From Adiantum capillus-veneris (lineage: Eukaryota; Streptophyta; Polypodiopsida; Polypodiales; Pteridaceae): a DNA stretch of 64,000 nucleotides. Position numbers and translations under genes: made by a program. Each line of letters starts with the position of its first letter. The first letter of the stretch is position 1. The notes under the pieces were generated by a model, which made no database searches, was not told the DNA's origin, and saw only the letters and a list, made by a program, of their open reading frames with translations. Positions 10,663-22,267 of this stretch are shown here, one piece after another. The DNA is taken from the NCBI GenBank assembly GCA_014529385.2, contig CM043960.1, positions 40,284,781-40,348,780 on the forward strand. The letters are read 5' to 3'.

Positions 10663-13376
10663 ATGGAGAACGCATCTTTTCCTAATAAAAACACTAATTT
10701 GAACTTACAATCCTCGGCCCCTTCATCTTTAACACTTACCCAAAGAAAGAACACACATCATCTTCATGTTGATGTATTGCAAGAGTACGCACCATTGCAG
10801 AAATGTAGGAGGGAGTCTTTCTTATCTCAACGGGAGAAAGAACTTAGAAGGACAAACAAGGAACATCATTTGGATTTGTGGACTGATGGGTCTATTTATC
10901 CAAAGGATCCTACGACAAATGCGCCACCTCCCTTTGCTAATATCACTAACCTCTTACATTTCACAGGCGATGGCAAGGATGGGCTATTGGGATACACCGA
11001 ACATTTGGAAATGAGAGGATTGAATGCGGAAAGGCAAAGAAACTTCCTGGCAATGGAGAACATGCCGCTGAAGAAACTTAATGAAGCATGCTCTCAAAAG
11101 ATTTCATCAAACAAAGAGACAATCCAAGGCCTTGAGAAGAAGATCACAAGTTTGCGAGAGAAAGACACCGTGCTTGGTAGTCGGAAAAGAAAACGAGATT
11201 TGTGCAACCTTGAGAACATGAAGGTTGGTAGTGGTGGCCTCAAAAAACGAATACGAGCTTTAAGGTAACTCAAAGTTTGTTTCTTCAATGTGCTTCATTA
11301 AGAAGTGGATACACTTACTTTCCTATACATGATCATAACGCATTGTGCTTTTTTGGCAGGTCTTTACTGCATCCAAACTCGAACGGTGCAAGCTTCAATG
11401 CCGGGGTGCATTACAGCCGTCTAGTTCCAAAAGAAGTAGTTGAAGAGATGATAACTCAGAAAAAATTTCGTAAGTTGAAAGGGAGGCTACTTACCTCCTT
11501 CATGAACAAGAATCAGCAGGAACCAATGGAAGTGCAAGCAATACTTGATGAGAGTGGCATCTCGCGGATGGGATACAGGGCACTCTTCAAAGCATTAGCT
11601 AAAAAATCTCAAAATAAACTACAGAGAGGATCATTGTTGCCAAATCCATCACATGTAAAGGCTGCTCGCCGGCACGTAAACGATGAGGTGTTTGAGAAAC
11701 TTGGGTCACCATTCCATATTGAAGCAACGCTCTTAGGCAAGGGCGGCAGAGAGGTATAGTTTAACGAGCACAACAACCTCTTCGTTGATCTTGAAGCATT
11801 GCAAAGGTATGCAGTTCACTTCTTTGACATCAGTCGAGACGAGTGCGGTGGGGTTCTCTAGTTTGTTTTGAAGCTCGACGAGTACGAGGTCCTGAAGAAC
11901 AAGAAGTTGGAGAGAGTCACCATTACCCTCATGAACAGAGCTCTGGATCCATTAATAACGAAAGAGGATCCACGATACTTCAGCGTGCAGTCAGAAAACA
12001 AAATTCTATCTCTAGGATCATTTCAGGTATACTTCGTTCAATCTCTGATAACAAAAATATTGATTATTTGGTTGTTGATTTTGTGTTTTCATTTTTCATT
12101 GCAGGTTGATAAGGAAAATTTTGAAATCCTCGATTGGGTTTTTAGTCAAACCCAAATTCCTTCTATCATCAGTGAACAAAGAAACGGAGCCGTTCTTTCA
12201 GTGGAAGGATTTGGCGACTACACAGTGGAATGGCACATGGCAGGTGACTTAAAGACTCTTAAGTGTATGTACAACATAACACACGGAGCAGCTGTGGCAA
12301 ATCCATGCTTATATTGCATGGCTGATGCACAATCACTTGAGAGTGTGCAATGGATTAGAGCTCCCAACAGACATCTTCAAGATAAAACTTTTAAACTAGT
12401 GCTTGATATTCCTCTGAGTAGAGTTCACGTCTGTACACTTCATGCACTCTGTCGAATAATTGAAAAGGTGGTTCATTTGTACATATGTTTTGCATGGACA
12501 TTAAAGCCAGAGAGTGAGTCGAAAAGAGTGATCAAAGCATTAGAGGGAGTGCTCTCAGACATTGGTTTGCATGGAGGCAATGTCAAAATCGAAGAGGACC
12601 CTAAGATGTCTCAAAGTCGGTACAAGGTACCGAGGAAAGCATCGATAGGCGGAGTGAAGGCAAGAAGGTTTCTTGAGTTTAGCCTCAAAGATTCAGATAC
12701 AGAAGAAAGGAGAATCTTGTTCAACAAATGGAAACAGTTACATAAAGTGGTTAAAGACAATGCTGGTGGTGGGGCAATCCAGAATCACAAAGCGAACGTG
12801 TGGAAATCACTAGATAAAATTTTCCACTACCTTGAAAAACATTCTTGGGACCAAAAAGCTCACATCATTTCAAGCAGCCTTGCTGGATTGGAAAAAGGCT
12901 TACCTTACAGGGTGGGGTGGGCAACATATCACACATTACATGGTAGGTTGGCATTCTACATATACAAAACAAAATTTTAAATTGTACTCAACTGACCATT
13001 TTGTTCTATTTCAATGCAGCACATACTGTTCAACCGTGGTCCATATTTTGCCAAGACATACGGCTCACTATCAATATGGTCCACACAAGGCATGGCAAAA
13101 ACCCACTACATGGCAAGAACAGGTTATTTTAAGCACACTCGGCATGGGGGAGGAAAAGAAAAGTCCAATAGCCTATTAGAGTTACACCAATGGACTTATA
13201 GACGACTAATTCATAGAGCAAGGCAGAAGGAACTTCTTAAGAGTTCAGAAATTACACGGTCTTTACAACACATCCGCAAAGAGAAGAAACAGATGGCTTG
13301 GGGAGCTTCAAATGCGGCGGAGCGCCATGCAAGGTGGCGCCAGTCACGAGTCAGGAGCGGGAGAAGATGGACCTGA
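10663..13376 (+). pseudogene. Gene A: transposase-like protein, four exons
   Basis: The ATG at 10663 begins exon 1 (to 11264), an N-terminal half with coiled coil (RNFLAMENMPLKKLNEA..., KKITSLREKD) and a basic patch (SRKRKRD). Introns by GT-AG and frame: 11265-11359, 12027-12104, 12943-13019. The middle exon holds VEWHMAGDLKTLKCMY, then GAAVANPCLYCMADAQ (C-x2-C), then RVHVCTLHALCRIIEK; the acid-then-C-x2-C order resembles DDE-type eukaryotic transposases. The last exon has HILFNRGPYF and FKHTRHGGGKEKS. Two in-frame TAGs (11757, about 11860), both where Trp would fit, and a shift near 12915 disable it. A diverged copy at 28589-29520 shares the domains and the third intron position. Family not identified. 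Confidence 0.65.
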
Positions 13377-13785
13377 GCCCGTTGTTTTTATCCTCTTCGA
13401 TGCACCTCCTTCCTCCTCACTTTGTACCTCTTCGATGTGCAAGCTCTGTAGACGAGCTCGTTCCTCTGTTGATGGAAGCATCCCTAAGGGCATTATGCGT
13501 CTTCTTTCCCTCAGAAACAGCCGCTTATTGTATGGATCTAAGCTTTCCGGGTCTTCAACCCCTGCAGTCAGAGCCTGAGCTGTGTAGGACATGAAATATG
13601 GGACTCTGAGTGCCTGGCAACCATACCCAATGCCAAATACACGTAGAGCAAACTGTTTTTCAATCAGAATTACTCTTTCTGCGTTTAGTGGGAGGGGGTG
13701 CCCACCACACAATCTTGTAATAGCTTTCATTGCAAAGAGAGGGAACTTTGCATTGTCATCGGAATATTCCTTGTGGTATATTATG
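13344..13785 (-). pseudogene. Gene B, last exon (3' of copia insertion)
   Basis: Read leftward from the copia junction, the exon begins HKEYSDDNAKFPLFAMKAITRLCGGHPLPL and ends in a Glu/Ser/Pro-rich tail (EEVQSEEEGGASKR) with its stop at 13344. It converges on gene A: the two 3' ends overlap by about 33 bp. The copia target duplication (CATAA on this strand) lies right behind the predicted acceptor at TATGTAG, so the retroelement landed in the first codons of this exon. Not recognised by family. Confidence 0.55.
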
Positions 13786-14012
13786 TGTTACCATATACAT
13801 GTGGTAGTGATGTGTGTGAACACACTAGGACCGCCGGGGCATTTTTTCCCTCTTTAGGAGATTTTTCCCCCCATGCATTGTATATACGCCCATCACTCTA
13901 GGGCTATCCATCTTTCCATTGCACACTAAGTAACACACTCTCTATTGTGTGCCTTGAGCTTCCTTCGTCTTCTCCAAGCTGTGTGTGTTTCTCTGCAACC
14001 CTAATTCCAACA
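13786..14012 (+). repeat. 5' LTR, copia copy 1
   Basis: It starts TGTTACCATATACATG and ends AATTCCAACA. A TATATA at about 13881 is a candidate promoter TATA box. The matching 3' LTR is at 18718-18944. Confidence 0.95.
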
Positions 14013-14014
14013 AT

Positions 14015-14026
14015 TGGTATCAGAGC
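14015..14026 (+). promoter_or_regulatory. Primer binding site, tRNA-iMet
   Basis: TGGTATCAGAGC lies two bases after the LTR end and is complementary to the 3' end of plant initiator tRNA-Met. This is where minus-strand cDNA synthesis would start. Confidence 0.95.
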
Positions 14027-14374
14027 AGGTCACGTCCTCCCGGGCTTAGTCGCCAGCTTCTCCAGCACACGCCTGCTCACTTTCTCTGATTTCAGTGAGC
14101 TTTGACGAGTGTTCGCAGGTCGACAAAAATTTTGGGAAAGCTCCAAGAGCTTGGTCTGCTCAGAATTTTGATTTGGGCTCATTTCGGCCTCTATTTCCAC
14201 TACAGGCAGTACTGCATAGGCTATTTCGTCATTTTGTGCAGAATTTTTGTCAGTGTCGTTTTCTGCATAATAAGTGCCTTATAGTCTTCTACGGTTTGTG
14301 CAATATAGCATAGGTTGTTCCCGCTCTGTTTCTCCTATTCTCGGGCAGTTTTCACATCAGGTGCAGCATTTACC

Positions 14375-15215
14375 ATGGCTGACAACAACAACACAGATGT
14401 GTTCAAGATGTTTGCTACTGAGGACAGGTTGGATGGGGACAACTACCCTATGTGGGCTTATATGATGCAACATGTTCTTGTGTCAAAGGGTGTCTGGAAC
14501 ATTGTGGAGGGCATTGATGTACGTCCTGGTTCTGAGGATGTAGGCGATGTTGAGGATGTTGCAGGTCTTGCTGCAAGGATTGCAGCTGTTAGAGTTGTTT
14601 TGCCTACGGCAGAACAAGCTCGTTGGGATGTTAAGGATGCACAGGCTCATGCATTGTTTGCGTTGTCTGTGAAGCGCACCATTGTTCCTCACATCCGTTC
14701 AGCAAAATCTGCAAAACAGGCTTGGGATATTTTAGCAGGTCTTTATGCAAGCCGCAATGAGGCTAAAATTGCTTTGCTGCGTAAAGAGTTGGAGTTGAAG
14801 ATTATGCATGAGGAAGATGATATGGACACTTTCCTTGCTAGTGTCAAGGATATCAATGAGCAACTTATTTCTGCAGGTGAAGTCATTTCAGATAGTTCCC
14901 TTGTGCAGACTGTTCTTGATGCCTTCCCAGATTCCTACCAGACTTTTTCTAGTACTTGGAGACTTATGACCCAAGGAAATCCTGAAGTTGTCAAGTTTGA
15001 TGCATTATGCACATTGTTGTTGCAAGAGTCACTTTCCAGCAAAAATAGGACTAGGCAGCGTGCAGTTGAACAGGCTTTTATTGCTTCTCAAAGAAAGGGT
15101 GGTAACAGTAATGCAGCCACTTCTTATGTTTCTGCTGCGAGTGGCAAAAATTCTGTTCATAATGCTTCTGCTGGCAGCACTTCTTCTGGCAATTCTGGTG
15201 ATAAGGGCAAAAGAA
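14375..15215 (+). pseudogene. gag: Copia Gag, copy 1
   Basis: The chosen ATG at 14375 (MADNNNTDVFKMF) is shared with copy 2 and follows the leader; an upstream in-frame ATG at 14315 is not needed. The N-terminal half is a UBN2-type copia capsid domain (RLDGDNYPMWAYMMQ... AKQAWDILAGLY... ALLRKELELKIM). A zinc knuckle CHYCKANAHLIKSC follows at 15223-15264, but a single A is missing from the run near 15208 compared with copy 2, so it falls in another frame than the capsid. Gag packages RNA into virus-like particles. Confidence 0.9.
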
Positions 15216-15216
15216 G

Positions 15217-18200
15217 ATGCGATGCCATTATTGTAAAGCCAATGCTCACTTGATCAAGTCGTGTCCTAAGTTGAAGGCCAAAGAGGCTAAGAAGAAAGAG
15301 GGTGGTTCCACTACAAATGCAGCCAATGTTGAGTCTTCTGTGAAAGGAGACTATAATGCTGATGTTGATGTAGAATGGGCTTTTAGCGCAGAGTGCACTT
15401 ACAATCCTGTTGTCCATGATGCATGCTTGTCAGTTGATGCAGATTCACATGTGTGGTATTTCGACAGTGGTGCTACAAAGCACATTACCTCACATCGTGA
15501 ATTGTTTACCTCTCTTGAGTCTATCCCTCATGGGAATTCAGTCACTTGTGCCAACAACACCTCTTATCCAGTTCAAGGAGTTGGAAAGATTGTGCTCACT
15601 GCTGCTAATGGCAGTTCCTTCACACTTATTGATGCACTTTATGTACCTGGGATCAAGAAGAATCTCTTGTCTGTATCCGCACTTGCTAGACTTGGACTTG
15701 TAGTCAAATTTGTGGATGATAGATGTACAGTTCATGATCTCAGTTTTGGTGATGAAATTGTTGCATCTGGCCTTTTGTGCCGTGGGCTGTATAAGCTCAC
15801 TTTGTATGACAAGTGTGGACAAAATTTTGCAAATGCTGTTGCAGATCCAAGGGCTATTTCAGATGCAAAACTTTGGCATGCACCTTTTGGTCATGTGAAT
15901 TTTTCCAGTTTGCTACGTTTGCAAAAATTTGATATGGTTGCTTCTTTGCCGCCTCTTGAAGCACCTGTCAAACATCTTTGTGAAGGTTGTATTTTGGGTA
16001 AGATGCAGCGTTCTAAATTTCCAAAGGATGGTTCAGTTCGGGCCACATGCAGGTTGCAGCTTGTGCATAGTGATGTTTGTGGGCCCATGCAAACTCCGTC
16101 CTTGGGGATTTACCTGTACTTCATGACTTTCATTGATGATTACTCCAGGCATGCATGCGTATTTCCGCTTAAAGTGAAGTCCGAAGTTTTTATGTGCTTC
16201 AAACAATTTCTGGCTATGGCTGAAAATGTCTCGAAATGTACTATGGGCACCCTCCGTTCCGATCGAGGGGGGGAGTATATGTCTCATGAATTTAATGCAT
16301 TTATGGCTAGTCGTGGGATAAAACACCAATGTACAGTGCCTTATACACCTCAACAAAATGGTGTTGCTGAGAGGAAAAACAGGTCACTGACGGAAATGGC
16401 ACGATGTATGGTCAAAAGTCAAGCTTTGTCGCATTCTTTTTGGCTTGAGGCCATTATGTGTGCCACTTATGTACTTAACAGGTGTCCTACGAAACCTTTG
16501 CATTCTATTACTCCATATGAAGCATGGCATGATAGAAAGCCTTCTATTGAGCACATGCGTGTTTTTGGCTGTTTGGCATATGCTTTGGTGCCACAAGTGC
16601 AGCGCAGAAAATTAGATGATAAGGCTGTCAAATGTATTTTTGTTGGTTATAGTGCTGAAAGAAAAGGTTACAGGTTGTATCATCCGCAAACAAAATGTAT
16701 TATGGTTTCTCGGGATGTAGTGTTTGTGGAAGATTCTGTTCAGCCCTTGCTGTCATGTACTAGAGACAGTAATGTAAGCTCACAGGACATTTATGACACT
16801 TTGTTGCCTCTTTTCAGTGGTGGAAATACGAATGTAAGTTCCAATGAGGCAAATGTACAGCCTATGGGGGTTTCTGAAAATGTTTTAGATCAGCCTATTA
16901 CTGATGCAGATGTACATGATGTACTTGATGAGGAAAGGGCTGAAAATGAGCAGGCTAGAGGTATGCCAAAATGGCTGGTGCACACTTTGCGTGACAGTAA
17001 ATTGGATGCACCTTTGTCTAGTCATACTCGTTCAGGCTCTCGCCATGCATCTTATGCATCAGATTGTTATGCTTTGGCTGTGTCTAGTTTACATGATGTT
17101 GAGGAGCCTCTATCTTTTGATGAAGCACAGAATTCAAAAAATTGGATGGCTGCCATGCAATCGGAATATGATGCACTTATAGAAAATGACACATGGACTT
17201 TACGTGATTTGCCTCCTGGCAAAAAGGCCATTGGTACGAAGTGGGTTTACAAGTTGAAACGCAAGCCGGATGGTGAGATCGATCGCCATAAGGCTCGACT
17301 TGTTGCAAAAGGTTATGCACAGCAAAAAGGCATAGACTATGAAGAGACTTTTGCTCCCACTTGTCGTATGACTACTGTACGTTTTCTATGTGCATTGGCA
17401 GCTCATTTTGGTTAGGATGTACATCAATCAGACATTGTTACTACTTTCTTGAATGGTGACATATTTGAGGAAGTTTATGTAACGCAGCCTCGCGGTTTTT
17501 TCATAAAAGGACAAGAGGACAAAGTGTGCAAATGTAACAAGGCTTTGTATGGGTTGAAGCAATCTCCTCGTTCTTGGTATGAGAAAGCTGACACACATTT
17601 GGTCAAACAAGGCTTTCGTAACAGTCCAATAGAAAGCACATTGTATGTAAAGCGTGAGGGTGATGTACTTCTCATTGTGGTTCTTTATGTTGATGATTTG
17701 CTTATCACTGGACCAAATGAGAGACATATTTCTAAATTTAAGGCTGATTTGAATGCTACTTTCAAGATGAAATATTTGGGGCTATTGCATCATTATTTGG
17801 GTATACAGTTTAAGCAGTGTGATGGTGGTATTGCCTTGTGTAAGAAAAGCTACATAGAGACATTGTTGTGTAGGTTTGGACTTGAGGATTGCAAACCTAT
17901 TGCCACTCCCATGGAAACAGGTTTGAAGTTGAGTCTACATAATGCTGGTGATCCTGCTGATGTCACTCTTTACCAAACTGCTGTTGGCTGCCTCATTTAT
18001 GTATGCAACACAAGGCCGGATATTCAGTTTGCAGTCTCACAGGTCAGCAGATTTATGCATATCCCAGGGTCTAAGCATTGGCAGGCTGTCAAGAGGAATT
18101 TCCGCTACCTTAGTGGCACTTTACATCTTGGCTTGTTTTATCCCAATGGGGGATCATTGCCGCCAGACTTACATGCTTTTTCGGGATCAGATTGGGCTGG

Positions 18201-18642
18201 TTGTTTTGACACACGAGTGTCCACAAGTGGTTTTTGTTTCATGCTTGGTAGTTCATGTATATCATGGTTGAGCAGGAAGCAACCTACTGTGGCCACTTTG
18301 AGTTGTGAGGCTGAGTACAGGGTAGTCTTCACAGCTACGGTTGAGTGTGTATGGCTCAGACTTCTTATGGTTGATTTGGGTGTTGGACAGGACATTGCCA
18401 ACACTATCTACACTGACAGTCAGAGCGCATTGGCAGTTGCGAGGAACCCAGTTTTTCATGCTCGCACAAAGCACATTGAGGTGCACTACCACTATGTCAG
18501 GGAGAGGCTCTCAGCAGGAGAGATCAGCTTGGCTTATGTGCCAACATACGACAACCTTGCAGATCTTTTCACAAAGGCATTGTCTCGTGAGAAACTTGAA
18601 GCTTTCCGCAAAGCTTTGGGATTACTCCCCTTTGTGGACTGA
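15217..18642 (+). pseudogene. pol: Copia Pol (protease, integrase, RT, RNase H), copy 1
   Basis: Domains in order: zinc knuckle; protease with WYFDSGATKH near 15458; pre-integrase H...H...C..C block ending CEGCILGKMQ near 16000; integrase core with HSDVCGPM, SDRGGEYMS and VAERKNRS (D, D, E); RT starting near WTLRDLPPGKKAIGTKWVYK, with YVDDLLITG near 17688; RNase H with SDWAGC...SCEAEY and TDSQSALAV; end at 18642. A TAG at 17413-17415 replaces the Trp seen in copy 2 and is the only stop in pol. Integrase before RT is the copia order. Confidence 0.95.
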
Positions 18643-18705
18643 TCCTGTCCTCAGGGCATGGCACTTCCTATTACTCATGTGCCAGCTCTCGTTCACCGCA
18701 TCACT

Positions 18706-18717
18706 CCAGGGGGGATT
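18706..18717 (+). promoter_or_regulatory. Polypurine tract, copia copy 1
   Basis: A purine run AGGGGGGA directly precedes the 3' LTR and would prime plus-strand DNA synthesis. Copy 2 keeps the same tract before 57446. Confidence 0.85.
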
Positions 18718-18944
18718 TGTTACCATATACATGTGGTAGTGATGTGTGTGAACACACTAGGACCGCCAGGGCATTTTTTCCCTCTTTAGGAGGTTTTTTC
18801 CCCCGTGCATTGTATATACGCCCATCACTCTAGGGCTATCCATCTTTCCATTGCACACTAAGTAACACACTCTCTATTGTGTGCCTTGAGCTTCCTTCGT
18901 CTTCTCCAAGCTGTGTGTGTTTCTCTGCAACCCTAATTCCAACA
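18718..18944 (+). repeat. 3' LTR, copia copy 1
   Basis: A 227-bp copy of 13786-14012 with few substitutions, followed by the TTATG duplication. Confidence 0.95.
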
Positions 18945-18949
18945 TTATG

Positions 18950-20301
18950 ATCTACATAATAATTGCAATCAATTTATTATCCGTAAGTGAGATGAGTAGA
19001 ATTGTCAATTACTTGAATTGTTTCTACAAACCTTTTTGTGGTTGAAATGCCCGATGTAGTGAGACAACGCTGCATCCTTGCCTTGGACTCCAGTGACAAG
19101 CCCTTGGCGTGAGGCTCCCGCTCTTCTAAGGAAACTATCGTCATACACTAGCACCTAGCAGCAAAAAAAAATGTTCATGATATTTTATCACTCGGCCATC
19201 TCTAATACTATCTGAATGCTCGACAAAAGTTACCATCTGATTCTCATCCATTTCCAGCATCGACCTCCCCCATAAGTGAATAGACTGACTATTCATTACA
19301 TGATCTTCGGGTGCCACGTGTCTACCCATGTTTTCCAAGCCGAGTTGTTTTGTTGTCAATTCAAACTGCTCATCTGTTGGCAAATCGTCCTCTCCGGACT
19401 TCGCCTCATTGAACGTATCTTTAATCAGTTGCGACACTGAAGTGAACTATGAGTCGCGGACAGATGTGTCAGCAATAAGATATTGGTCCACTGCATCATC
19501 GTCCACAAACCCCATGTCTGCCTCACAAAAATTTTCAATTGCCACTAGGCAGTAGTCCTCCCGTATATTGAGCTCATGCATGATATCTGTGAGCAGAATA
19601 TAGTGGGTGTCGCCCGCCATAGCAAAGCTGGGAGCACAGTTGAGAGGCAAAGTCGCTTCCATGCTTGGGCTTTCTTGCCTGCACCCTATTGCTGCATCCA
19701 CAAGAGAAACAAGAGTTAAACCCGCATCAAAGGTTTCCTTTATTACCTCTTACCGCTATTCTTCTGGATTGAATTGCACCTCCACATCCTCTACCTCTTC
19801 CTCCGGCGCCAATGGACAACTACCGAAAGTTGTTGACTGCGAAGTCTCTGACTCGCCATCCGTCTGCAAGTATAAGTAACAGACAAACCCATGGTAGAAT
19901 TCCAATAAGCGAAATTTTTTTAAGTGCTTCATACACTTGTCTTGTACAAGCAGTGCATTGGAGGGACACTTTTCAAGACAGTGATTCAGTCTCCTTGAAG
20001 CACTCTTGTCAGGGTCAAGGTCGGCAGGATGCACATATCGCATGCCATCAACTGTCATGGAATTGTCACAAGTGACTGCCTCATACTGTTGAAAATGTTT
20101 TTGTAGGTACTCAAAGGAGCAATCTATAATCCTCTGTATAGAAAACTCTGCATTGAACATTCCTGATAGTTCATGTGCACGGTGATGAGCTCGGGCGTTA
20201 TATAAGAATGTGAATAGTTTTTCTTCATCGCTCACGTATGTCTCCAGGACTATGATCCCCATGACTGAAAGAAAAAGTAAGCCAAAACTATTTGGTGTCA
20301 T
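18950..20301 (-). pseudogene. Gene B, 5' exons (right of copia insertion)
   Basis: The likely start is the ATG at 20301 (MTPNSFGLLFLSVMGIIVLETYV, a hydrophobic N-terminus). The first frame runs to 19756, with KCPSNALLVQDKCMKHLKKFRLLEFYHGF and an acidic end. Further open blocks at 19701-19447 (HYILLTDIMHELNIREDYC) and 19437-19141 (SIHLWGRSMLEMDENQMVTFVEHSD) lead to VYDDSFLRRAGASRQGLVTGVQGKDAALSHYIGHFNHKK near 19105-19010. A GTTTGT donor near 19010 and a TATGTAG acceptor next to the copia join this to the 13344-13785 exon in frame. Some block boundaries carry stops, so exact introns are uncertain. No family recognised. Confidence 0.45.
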
Positions 20302-20397
20302 AACAAAGAGAATGTTGGGCCTCGAGTACCCCTCAATGTCCTATTTTGCCTGGTTCGGCCCCGTGCGCTCATGTCATAAGAGGTGACATTAGTTGAG

Positions 20398-20690
20398 TCA
20401 GAACCAAGCGAGTAGGGTCCCCAAGAATTTATGAAGGACCCTCTTCGCTTGGTTCTGTCCCATGTGCTAAAGTCATAAGAGTTGACGTTAGTTGAGTCAG
20501 AACCAAGCGAGTAGGGCTCCCAAGAATTTCCGAAGAACTCTATTCGCTTGGTTATGTCCCGTGCGCTAATGTCATATCGACGGGTTATGTCTCGTGCGTT
20601 AATGTCATAAGTGGTGACATTAGTTGAGTCAGTACCAAGCAAGTAGGGCCCCCAAGAATCTCCGAAGGGTCCTATTTGCTTGGTTCTGTC
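20398..20690. repeat. Three tandem hairpin units (cluster 1)
   Basis: Units at about 20399-20457, 20498-20555 and 20630-20688 each form a stem of about 20 bp, left arm like CAGAACCAAGCGAGTAGGG and right arm its complement, with 14-16 bp loops. Between them the spacer TGTCATAAGNGNTGACNTTAG repeats. They share the ACCAAGCGA core with hairpins at 21.7, 23.1 and 24.5 kb. Confidence 0.8.
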
Positions 20691-20746
20691 TTGTGGCATT
20701 CGGAACAGGTGGATAATAACAGAGCATAAGTGATAGATTTATAGGT

Positions 20747-20862
20747 CACATAAGGAGTAATTATTCCAACCATGAATGTGATACAGTCACCACATAAGGA
20801 GTAATTATTCCAACCATGAATGTGATACGATCACATAATGAGTAATTATTCCAACCATGCAT
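20747..20862 (+). repeat. Tandem repeat, period about 41-44 bp, three units
   Basis: CACATAAGGAGTAATTATTC starts units at 20747, 20791 and (one mismatch) 20832, each followed by CAACCATG. It lies in the spacer between genes B and C of the TIR element. Confidence 0.85.
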
Positions 20863-21071
20863 GCGTTTTTACCCTAACGCAGTGGCTTCGGTGCGCACAC
20901 AGTTAACAACACACAGGAAGGAGAGAGGCAAGGAGAAAGAACTTGTCTCTGCAATATCCAATGGTGCCGAGCTGGATGGTGATGTAGGCCACCGACAGCA
21001 AGAACTAGTAGGGAGGCGATGGCGATGGCGATGCGGCAGCAAAGGACTCGACCCAGTGGAGGTCACTCAAC

Positions 21072-21340
21072 GCAGGATCACGAGAGCTGGGCAAGGGGAA
21101 GAGCGCAAAAAATGCAAAGGCGATGGCGAATGCAAGGGCGATCGGCGTCTGACTCTAAACGCAGGATCACAAGAGCTGGCCAAGGGGAAAGGCGCAGAAA
21201 AGGCAAAGGCGATGGCGAATGCAAGGGCGATCGGCGTCTGACTCTAAACGCAGGATCACGAGAGCTGGCCAAGGGGAAGGGCGCACAAAAGGCAAAGGCA
21301 GAAGGTGCGAGATGGAGATGGCGACTGCAAGGGCGATTGG
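21072..21340 (+). repeat. G/A-rich tandem repeat, period about 90 bp, three units
   Basis: CAGGATCACGAGAGCTGG-type unit starts occur at 21072, 21162 and 21251, with long GGCGATGGCGAATGCAAGG segments. The repeat is open in several frames on both strands, but these predicted basic peptides are by-products of the base composition. No start or promoter supports a gene. Confidence 0.8.
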
Positions 21341-21747
21341 CGTCTGTCTGACCCTCAACGGTCACTCAAAAAGGCACGTGGGTTGCGCTCTCAAGGACAA
21401 CCAGTATTAAATGGTCTTAGATTCCCATGCAGTATGATTTACCAACCGCAATCTCGCGCATAAGTGAATTTGTCACCCTCCCCGAGGTAAGCATTCTAAG
21501 TTGAGGAATTACCCCCGCCAAACATCTCAAGTTTCAACTATTTTGCCTCTTTTCGCGTCCTCTACTGCGCATCATTCTAATTAACTCTACCCCCATCGAC
21601 GCTACGCGGTAAGCAAACTCCATCACCTCTTACTCTCGCGCATCCTCCTTCTCTTACTCTTGTTCTGCAGTGCTTTAGCAACGCGGAACTCTACACACAG
21701 TGAAGAGGTATGCTACTTACTACCCTTCTGTGCACTTGTATTTTGTG

Positions 21748-22163
21748 TAGTTGGTCAGTACCAAGCGAATAAGGTAAGGTCACTTAGTCCGAAGTGCCCT
21801 ATTTTCTTGGTACTGACCAAAACAAAAGTTAAGTGATGTCTGCTAGTACAGAGGTCAATACTAAACAAATAAGGGGAAGTAACCCCTGCTTGTTGCGGAT
21901 TTAGGGTTTTCCTTTGCCAAATACGCCTTTTGATTTCGGTCCCGTGCGCTTTAATTTGCTGTAGTTGGTCAGTACCAAGCGAATAAGGTAAGGTCACCTA
22001 GTCCAAAGCGTCCTATTCGCTTGGTACTGACCAAAATAAAATTTAAGTGATGTCTGCTAGTACAGAGGTCAATACTAAGCAAATAAGGGGAAGGTAACCC
22101 CTGCTTGTTGCGGATTTAGGGCTTTCTTTTGCAAAATACGCCTTTTGATTTTATAAGAAATAA
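21748..22163. repeat. Two 214-bp direct repeats, each with a hairpin (cluster 2)
   Basis: TAGTTGGTCAGTACCAAGCG begins at 21748 and 21962. Each copy starts with a hairpin (21751-21820; 21965-22034) whose second example has a near-perfect 23-bp stem (TTGGTCAGTACCAAGCGAAT with its complement). A weaker half-stem, GGTCAATACTAA, follows in each copy, then CGCCTTTTGATTT. Confidence 0.85.
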
Positions 22164-22267
22164 ACAAAATTACAACTGAACACCGGGTTTGAGTTAGAAA
22201 ACACTTCAGACTTTACAAAGAGTGGCCTATTAATTTTCGGGGGGGTTAAGGTTTAGGGGTTTAGGGT

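Larger units (their letters stand above)
13781..18949 (+). mobile_element. Ty1/copia retrotransposon, copy 1, nearly intact
   Basis: The element proper is 13786-18944 (5,159 bp), with 227-bp LTRs beginning TGTTACC and ending CCAACA. It is flanked by the 5-bp duplication TTATG (13781-13785 and 18945-18949). The two LTRs differ at only a few positions. Gag and pol are complete apart from one 1-bp deletion and one TAG, so this is a fairly recent insertion. It sits in gene B of the TIR element. A second copy of the family is at 52544-57671. Confidence 0.95.

Noticed and set aside
17428-18492. Minus-strand ORFs inside the copia elements (for example 17428-17727, 18138-18404)
   Set aside because: They are antisense shadows of pol; the same shadows recur in copy 2.
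20398-20690. CRISPR-like array of repeats and spacers
   Set aside because: The repeats are hairpins in plant DNA with conserved, not unique, spacers; CRISPR arrays do not occur here.
20298-20699. 133-codon minus-strand ORF with repeated SWGPYSLGSDSTNV
   Set aside because: It is the translation of the three tandem hairpin units; the repeats explain the open frame.
20861-21410. Long overlapping ORFs on both strands at 20.9-21.4 kb
   Set aside because: They follow the 90-bp G/A-rich tandem repeat and are open in many frames at once; no start or splice support.
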